Shown here piece by piece: positions 57,291 to 64,000 of a stretch of DNA of 64,000 bases. Location of the stretch: the NCBI RefSeq assembly GCF_011075055.1, contig NC_058152.1, forward strand, positions 10,903,228 through 10,967,227. The letters run 5' to 3'. The notes under the pieces were generated by a model, which saw only the letters and a program-made list of their open reading frames with translations, was not told where the DNA came from and ran no database searches. The stretch's first letter is position 1. Each line of letters begins with the position of its first letter. The DNA comes from Mangifera indica. Lineage: Eukaryota; Streptophyta; Magnoliopsida; Sapindales; Anacardiaceae. The position numbers and the translations under genes are program-made.

Positions 57291-57906
57291 GATCGTTATG
57301 TCTATTCCATTTAAGGTTTTTTTTTTAAATCAAAATGAGTTAATGCTTGTGAGTGATCAATGTTACAATACAATAAAGTTTGGTGTATATGGTCAGTGTA
57401 ATTAAGAGCCAGGTCAAGATTGTTAAGAATAAACATGAAGCATTTTTCATATAAGTAAACAAGAAGAAAACATGAAGCATTTTTTGTGTTTGTTTGCTGT
57501 AATAATCCAATGTAGAGATTATATATGGTTGACGAAGATTGCTACTTTGTCAAATCTTCTTCACTATATTAGCAAATGTAATAGCTCTTGTAATTTTTTA
57601 TTTTGTTTTAGCTCATATACCGAAATCGTTGATTCTAAATGAATTTTGTATATTTTACGTGGCTTTAGACCTAAGTTTGATGCAATAGTTGTGAATATGA
57701 CCTCATTAGTGCCTCCTCTAGAAAAAGCACAATTTGAATTTAAAAAATAATAAAATTATATGTATAATTTTATATATAATTTTATACAAAAATAATGATT
57801 AAGTATCGATTTATTTTTAATTTTTAATTTTTAATTATTTAATATAATGATACGTTATTATTTATATATAAAATTATATATAATAACGCTTTTGAAAAAT
57901 ACAGCA
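57291..57906. other. AT-rich intergenic DNA
   Basis: Part of it (57350-57420) is an inverse relative of 37095-37150. A diverged AT-rich palindrome lies at 57745-57895 ('AAAATTATATGTATAATTTT'). No gene is seen. Confidence 0.45.
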
Positions 57907-57960
57907 TGTTGAGAATTCTACATTGGTTTGGAAACAAGTTAGGAGTAGACAAGGCGAAAC
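57907..57960 (+). repeat. TRIM LTR start fragment
   Basis: TGTTGAGAATTCTACATTGG and the following 'AACAAGTTAGGAG' match the start of the TRIM LTRs at 38813 and 59581. Only the beginning of the LTR is present. Confidence 0.55.
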
Positions 57961-58053
57961 TAAGCCCTTTCAAGATAGGCCCTGACCGACCTTTATTTGT
58001 TTTATTGGATCTACCTTTAATTCCGATTCTTTTTAAAGTTTAAATAGACCCAA

Positions 58054-59270
58054 AACCTTAATTTCCAAATCCCTAACATGTCAGCCTAAATTGGATTCAC
58101 CACTCCCCTTTGATTTTTCTTCACTCATTCTCCCTCGTTACTCATTCTCAACAAAATTTGATAAGTTGCTCTATTACTTCCAGTTTTCCGAGTAAAATTT
58201 CTTTTTCTGTGATAATTACTTCCAGTTTTCCAGTTTTTAGGTTTGAGCTGATGAATCCCTGGAGAGGAAGAAAACATCAAAGTTATTAAAAAATTAAGCG
58301 TGTACAAATAGCTAGGTAAATATATACAAAAATATTTAATAATATCACTTTATACTTGGTCAAAAGGGTAGGTAGCTTAACTAAGATTTGATCCAAATCA
58401 GGTTTATTCAAACTCAAAAGCAAGTTTGGTTTAAGCAAACTCAAGTTCGGGTTCAAGCTTAACAGTTAAATATTGCAAGTTCAAATTTACATGGTGTTCG
58501 GTTTACTAAGTTTGTGAGTCTGGAAAATTTAATACGAATCAACAAAAACAGTGTCATTTTGATCAATACACATCAAAATAATATCATTTTAACCAATATA
58601 CATCAAAATAATGTTATTTTAGTTATTTTTTACTTGATTACAGTATCGAACCAAATTCAAATATCAGTTTAATTTGAATCTAACCCTAAAAACAACTTTG
58701 ATTTATGGCACGATTCTATAGTGAGGAACTGGACATAAAATCATTATAGTTCACGGGTGGAACATATTCTATTTGGATTGAATCAAACTAAAAAGTGCTA
58801 CAATTACTAGTATACATAAAACTCTAAAATAAAATTGAAGCATTATCATTATTATTTGAACTTTAATTAACTATGATAGCATGTTAAATTTAAATTGTTA
58901 TCACTGTTATTATGTAACTAAGACTTTGCTTTAACTTAGTGAATTCGGTATGTGATGTTTTTTTGACAACAAATATAAACTCTAAAGTTTATATTTTTTT
59001 TCATTTCTATTTATTTGAGTTTATACAATGGTTTATATAAGTTTGTATTTACCATATGAATTTGCTAGCGTTATGCATTGCAATTAGAATATCATTATTT
59101 TTTTATGTAGATTTAATATTTAATCGATTGTTAAAGAAGAAATATATGTTAATTAGTGAACAATTATAGAGCCATAGAGGCTCCCCCTTAGCAAGAATCT
59201 TGGTTCCATCCCAGTTGGTAAACAATGATGGAGGCATGGAGGCCCACCCTTTAACAAAAATCCTCATTCC
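58054..59270 (+). repeat. Left arm of a 3-kb inverted repeat
   Basis: This 1217-bp arm is the inverse of 59888-61098, with roughly 90-95% agreement in the stretches compared. It contains a segment like a hAT MITE of the type at 34657 (ends near 'AGTTTAATTTGAATCTAACC') and the phrase 'GGAGGCATGGAGGCCCACCC' near the inner end. No conserved ORF is seen. Transcription through both arms would give a long hairpin RNA. Confidence 0.9.
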
Positions 59271-59278
59271 GCTTGTGA

Positions 59279-59720
59279 GTGTAGATATATGAGGGAAAGT
59301 TTTACCTTTTTAACTAACTTTTAGGATGAGAGAGACCGAATAGAATTTTTAGAGGCTTTACAATTGGTATCATGACTAAGATTTAAACAATTTCGTCCAA
59401 AAAATCCACAAAGAGATACAAGTCTATTTTGAAGCCCCAATTTAATAAAGTTTATCTTTGGAGGCTCAAATATATAAGAGGTTTCATTCTTTTACCCTGA
59501 TTGATCTGATTGAAAGAGAGGTTATTAAGTTTGACAATGAGAGATATTAAATTGATAGACTAATGTGTGAAGGAGAGGACTGTTAAAAATTCCACATTGG
59601 TTAGAAAATAAGTTAGGCGGAGGTATATAAATGTGTAGGAGAAAATCTTACCCTTTAAACTAGCTTTTGGAGTTGGAGAGGTTCAATAAAACTTGTAGAG
59701 ACCCTACACATTAACTAGGC
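59279..59720 (+). mobile_element. TRIM-like mini LTR element in the spacer of the inverted repeat (copy 2)
   Basis: A partial 5' LTR (59279-59362) ends in TTTACA and is followed at 59365 by TGGTATCATGAC, a tRNA-iMet-type primer site. The interior is about 210 bp. A purine-rich GAAGGAGAGGAC abuts a 128-bp 3' LTR (59581-59708) starting TGTTAAAAATTCCACATTGG. The two LTRs are direct repeats over the part that is present. There is no ORF. The same arrangement occurs at 38644-38911. Confidence 0.8.
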
Positions 59721-59887
59721 AAACATGTTGTGTCTTATGGATATGCAGAATAATAACTCCTCAACTTTCTATGTTAGATGCACATTGTAATATAGTGCTT
59801 GCATACATGGCTCACTTAGAAGCGTGTTACAAACTTATATAAACCATTATATAAACTCAAACTTGTATTAATTGAAGCAACTGGGAT

Positions 59888-61098
59888 GGAATATTTTTGC
59901 TAAAGGATGGGCCTCCATGCCTCCATCATTGTTTACCAACTAGGATGGAACTAAGATTCTCGCTAAGGGGGAGCCTCTACGGCTCTATAATTGTTCACCA
60001 ATTAACATATATTTCTTCTTTAACAATCGATTAAATATTAAATCTACATAAAAAAATAATGATTTTCTAATTGCAATGCATAACGCTAGCAAATTCATAT
60101 GGTAAATACAAACTTATATAAACCATTATATAAACTCAAATAAATAGAAATGAAAAAAAATATAAACTTTATGTACATCAAACTTGACAATTTGTTGTCA
60201 ACAAAACATCATATACCGAATTCACTAAGTTAAAGCAAAGTCTTAGTCACATAATAACAATGATGACAATTTAAATTTAACATGCTATCATAGTTAATTA
60301 AAGTTCAAATAATAATAATAATGCTTCAATTTTATTTTAGAGTTTTATGTGTACTAGTAATTGTAGCACCTTTTAGTTTAATTCAATCCAAATAGAATAT
60401 GTTCCACCCGTGAACTATAATGATTTTATGCCCATTTCCTCACTATAGAATCGTGCCATGAATCAAAGTTGCTTTTAGAGTTAGATTCAAATTAAACTAA
60501 TTTTTGAATTTGGTTCGGTATTGTAGTCGACTAAAAAATAACTAAAATAATATTATTTTGATGCATATTAGTCAAAATGATGTTGTTTTGATGTGTATTA
60601 ATCAAAATGATATCGTTTTAGTTTATTCGTATCAAATTTTTCAGACTCACAAACTTAGTAAACAGAACACCATGCAAATTTGAATTTGCAATATTTAACT
60701 GTCAAGCTTAAACCCAAACTTGAGTTTGCTTAAACCAAACTTGTTTTTGAGTTTTGAATCAAATTTTAGTCAAGCTATCTACCCATTTCGACCAAGTATA
60801 AAGTCATATTATTTAATATTTTTGTATATATTTACCTAGCTATTTGTACACACTTAATTTTTTTAATAACTTTGATGTTTTCTTCTTCTCCAGGGAATCA
60901 TCAGCTCAAACCTAAAAACTGGAAAACTGGAAGTAATTATCATAGGAAAAGAAATTTTACCCGGAAAACTGGAAGTAATAGAGCAACTTTTCAAATTTTT
61001 GAGAGAATGAGTAACGAGGGAGAATGAGTGAAGAAAAATCCAAGGGGAGTGGTGAATCCAATTTAGGCTGACATGTTAGGGATTTGGAAATTAAGGTT
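59888..61098 (-). repeat. Right arm of the 3-kb inverted repeat
   Basis: This arm is the inverse of 58054-59270. At its outer edge the next bases (61099-61119, 'GGTAAACAATGATGGAGGCA') repeat a phrase from the inner part of the arm, showing further rearrangement at the junction. Confidence 0.9.
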
Positions 61099-61119
61099 GG
61101 TAAACAATGATGGAGGCAT

Positions 61120-61570
61120 ATGTCTTTGGTTCCATCCTAATTGCTTTAACATATAATCTCGTGAAAGATAAGACATCCAAAGACATTCTTCAACAAAGCT
61201 AACTTAAGGAAGGGTTCTGTTCATCTAGTTTATCCACAAAGAGTTGTTTATTCTGATCTACTGTCATGCAAGTATAATGTTGAGAGTAATAAAATTTTTG
61301 AGTCTCAAATGCTAAACAAAACTAATAAAGAATCAGGAATGTATAGTAGAGATTGTGTGAATAAATCAGTGGACATATGGCTGGAAAGATTAGGTCATTT
61401 GTGTCTTTCTATACTAGACCATGGTTTGACAAGCATTAATGTCGAAAGATTAGTACAAATTGGAAAATATCTATATAGGGATTTTTACAAGAATGACCTA
61501 ATCTCTTACGTCAAATTAAAAAAAAATCTAAACTATTTGATTGAAAATTTTCAATTATTTGTCTGAAAAA
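61120..61570 (+). pseudogene. Possible copia pre-integrase remnant
   Basis: The plus-strand frame at 61309-61566 includes VDIWLERLGHLCLSILDHGL, resembling the copia LWHxRLGHxSxxxLxxL block. The rest of the 85-aa frame is not recognisable and no neighbouring domain supports it, so the call is tentative. Confidence 0.45.
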
Positions 61571-62204
61571 CAATATTTTGCATCTTATAAAAATCTATAA
61601 CTTCCTTCATTTGTGAAGGTTTAGACATATGAAAATGACTAGATAAAATAGTTAAACATAGAGTAGATGTAGAGAGTTGATACAGTTCATCTTTATAGAT
61701 TCTAAGAAAAGAATTGTATTGATTTTTTTTGTCCTAATAAGAGAATAACCAAGAAAGAAGTTAACCAAATAAATGTCAATGATTCAATTAAACTGGAGTT
61801 TGTATATTCATTCAACTCAAATAAGTTAAGTTTAAATTAAAGAATTTTTCTCTCTTTGACCTTGAGATCAACGTTTTATTAGTATTATTATATCAAAGTT
61901 ATCATATTAATATTTCTTTTTTCTTTTTTAATGACTTTTTTAATTCTTTTTAGGTATTACTATTTATTAATCAAACTTAATTTCAAACTAACAGTTTTAT
62001 TTTTGAGTTAATTGGGTTCGAATCTATTCATATTCGTAATCATTATATATATTATTTTTCTAAATTCTTTTTCAGCGAAAAGTTTTAACATATCTGTTAA
62101 TCTTATTTTCAATTAGGTTATAATTTTATTGAGGAAAATATATGTGTGTGTATATATATAAATCACATACATTGCATTGCAATATATAGACAATAATTTT
62201 ATTT
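61571..62204. other. AT-rich intergenic DNA
   Basis: No gene or repeat end was recognised. Confidence 0.5.
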
Positions 62205-62305
62205 AGAAAAATTAATGTTATATATACTTATTTTTTTATTATTTAATTAAATATTTAAATAATTTATTATAATTAAATATTATTTTATTTTTAATTTAAA
62301 TTTTG
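62205..62305. mobile_element. Foldback MITE, family C (partial)
   Basis: It contains 'ATTTAATTAAATATTTAAAT' followed by the 'TATTATTTTATTTTTAATTT' core. Only half of the palindrome is present. Confidence 0.45.
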
Positions 62306-62684
62306 TTCCCGTAGTATTGATTCAACAGAAAGAGATAGTGTAAGTGGAAATAACACAAATCTAAGAGCATAAAAAAAATACCTAGTTTAAAAATCTGAAA
62401 CTTTAATAATGATTGATGATATAATACACTTCTGTCAGAATCGATAATATATTTTATTTGATTTACTTTCTTATTTTCTATAAAAATTTCTTTTAGATAA
62501 AGAGAGTATTAGAGAAAAAATATTTTGTGATTTTGAGCATAAAAATTAATATCTCAATAAAAATTATATTCATTTATATTAAAAAATAATAATTAATTTT
62601 AATAACTGTCAAAAATAAAAAAGATAATATATATATATATATATATGAGAGTTGATTTTATCCTTTAATAAATTAAGACGCCCA
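62306..62684. other. AT-rich intergenic DNA
   Basis: Nothing was recognised apart from a short TA tract near 62630. Confidence 0.5.
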
Positions 62685-62930
62685 ATTATGATGGATCATC
62701 CACTAGATAGGTTCCCATCAATGAACAATGATAGATACCTGTCCGATTAATAAACGCCATCAATGTCTATGTCATGTCATATATCATATTAACAGGGCTA
62801 AAAAATGCCGAGCGCGGTGGACAAAATTTTCTGCAATCACATATTTTGATGGACCGTTTATCTGTCCGATTAATAAATGCACTGACACAAAGTCCACACA
62901 ACTTTCAATACAGCTTTAGCTGTTTACTCT
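62685..62930. repeat. Single-arm relative of foldback family E
   Basis: Phrases 'GTCATGTCATAT', 'GCGGTGGACA', 'ATTTTCTGCAATCA' and 'GATTAATAAATGCAC' match the left flank and left arm of the element at 39178-39832. It may be a solo arm or the unexpanded parent sequence. It also has a local repeat of 'TGTCCGATTAATAAA' (62740 and 62862). Confidence 0.6.
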
Positions 62931-63377
62931 TTTGGAAATGGCTGATGCCCGTGCACAAATCTAATTCCATATATATAAAAAAATGTATTATTATAGTATT
63001 AATTTGGTTTTAAATATAAAATCATATAATTACAAAATAATATATGGTTTAGATTTTTAATTAAACAGTTAAATTATATATATATAATTTTATTATCCTC
63101 AATTTTACAACAATAATTCGTAGAAATCATGATACTTTGATAGATTATCCTCAATTTTCATTGAAGACAAAAGAGAAAATTATAAATATTGTAAATTATC
63201 CAAAAGAATTTTTTACTTTTAGTCTCAAAATAAGTTTGTCATTGTACAGAGCAATATAAAAATCTAAGTCATTGTCAATCTTGACATAGACAGCTAGTAA
63301 GCTGTCGTGGCAACGTGTCAGCGTTCACGTGGCCATGCCATGTAACTGTTTCATACCAAATTATTGGACAAGTTTAT
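62931..63377. other. AT-rich intergenic DNA
   Basis: No gene or mobile element was recognised. Confidence 0.5.
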
Positions 63378-63497
63378 ACAATCAAATAACAGAATCCATT
63401 TTTGGAATGAACTGCGCAGCCCTAGATTGAGTACATTACAATCAAATAGCAGAATCCATTTTTGGAATGAACTGCGCAGCCCTAGATTGAGTAAATT
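63378..63497. repeat. 60-bp tandem duplication
   Basis: Two adjacent 60-bp copies (63378-63437 and 63438-63497) differ at about two positions, so the duplication is recent. The unit contains 'GAACTGCGCAGCCCTAGATT'. Confidence 0.95.
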
Positions 63498-63636
63498 ACA
63501 ATTTAACCAAAAATTTCAATATTTTAGTTAAAAAAGAAATATGTTATTTGTATTTTTTTAATATATAAATATGTATATATGTAATATATTATTATATAAT
63601 TAATTATTATTTTATTTTTAATTCAAAATTATTTAT

Positions 63637-63639
<3 letters not shown>

Positions 63640-63680
<41 letters not shown>
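63640..63680. repeat. (AT)n microsatellite
   Basis: About 20 uninterrupted AT dinucleotides. Confidence 0.95.
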
Positions 63681-63682
<2 letters not shown>

Positions 63683-63729
63683 ATTTATATACATAAAATA
63701 AATATATATAATTTTATTAAATAGAAAAT

Positions 63730-63960
63730 TTTTGGATCCCACGATGTATAAATATCAATTTGCATCCTATTTATTAACCCCCTTTTTTATGAATAGTGAT
63801 TAGGTGTAATGAACCATTTTATGAATAGTAATTAAAATTCTAAAATTTTACCCTAAACCTCAAACTTCATAGTGGCGGAATATATTCATCATTTTATGGG
63901 AAAATAAACCATTTCTACATACAAACCACACCTAATATAACTAATAATTTTCATCAATTA
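63730..63960. repeat. Repeat family D fragment
   Basis: 'GTATAAATATCAATTTGC' and 'GAATAGTGATTAGGTGTAAT' match parts of the copies at 34600-36490 and 39885-40275. The 'TACCCTAAACC' phrase matches 36560-36590. Confidence 0.6.
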
Positions 63961-64000
63961 ACAACTATCTTTTTTGTTAATTTATTTTCTATTTAATCTA

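Noticed and set aside
58125..58307. 60-aa ORF in the left inverted-repeat arm as a conserved gene
   Set aside because: The other arm does not clearly keep the frame, and no domain is recognisable.

Overview
The window is AT-rich nuclear DNA from a flowering plant, most likely a eudicot. The evidence is plant-type cytochrome P450 genes of the CYP96A / mid-chain alkane hydroxylase kind, set in nested plant transposons (Ty1/copia, solo LTRs, CACTA, hAT, Mutator-like, TRIM and many foldback MITEs). I could not identify the species. No tRNA, rRNA or CRISPR array was recognised.

Only one gene looks fully intact: a two-exon CYP96A-like P450 at 17040-18761 (510 aa, all P450 motifs present). Three relatives make this a decaying tandem family. 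A 5'-truncated pseudogene lies at 28848-29635, with two frameshifts, a stop and loss of the heme cysteine. An intronless near-intact copy lies at 43950-45398; it has lost its start codon and its membrane anchor is out of frame, and it carries Gly-to-Arg in the heme loop. An inverted pseudogene lies at 53258-54339 (minus strand), lacking the ExxR, PERW and heme segments. The copies at 43.9 and 54 kb are each other's closest relatives; the gene at 17 kb is more distant.

Layout. 0.25-11.6 kb: MITEs and a minus-strand copia element split by a 5.2-kb CACTA transposon. 11.6-16.9 kb: AT-rich spacer with tandem repeats and MITEs. 17.0-18.8 kb: the intact P450. 19-23.4 kb: MITEs and a roughly 0.5-kb tandem repeat. 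23.4-28.3 kb: a complete but mutated copia element with a perfect 5-bp target duplication. 28.8-29.6 kb: P450 pseudogene. 30.1-33.3 kb: truncated copia holding a Mutator-type MITE. 33.5-40.3 kb: foldback elements, two hAT elements with perfect 8-bp target duplications, a copia RNase H remnant and a TRIM. 41.2-43.1 kb: a solo LTR with perfect target duplication, holding a smaller foldback element. 43.9-45.4 kb: P450 copy. 46.6-53.2 kb: three-level nest (solo LTR inside minus-strand copia inside an older plus-strand copia). 53.3-54.3 kb: inverted P450 pseudogene. 54.6-57.1 kb: degenerate minus-strand copia. 58.05-61.1 kb: a 3-kb inverted repeat with 1.2-kb arms around a TRIM. 61-64 kb: copia remnant and AT-rich repeats.

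If the intact P450 is active it would be an ER-anchored fatty-acid-derived hydrocarbon hydroxylase acting in cuticular wax synthesis, as known for CYP96A15/MAH1; that substrate is inferred from family membership only. The rest of the window documents how transposition and decay reshaped the cluster. The most unexpected structures are the large inverted repeat and the LTR-ended foldback element at 42.36 kb.
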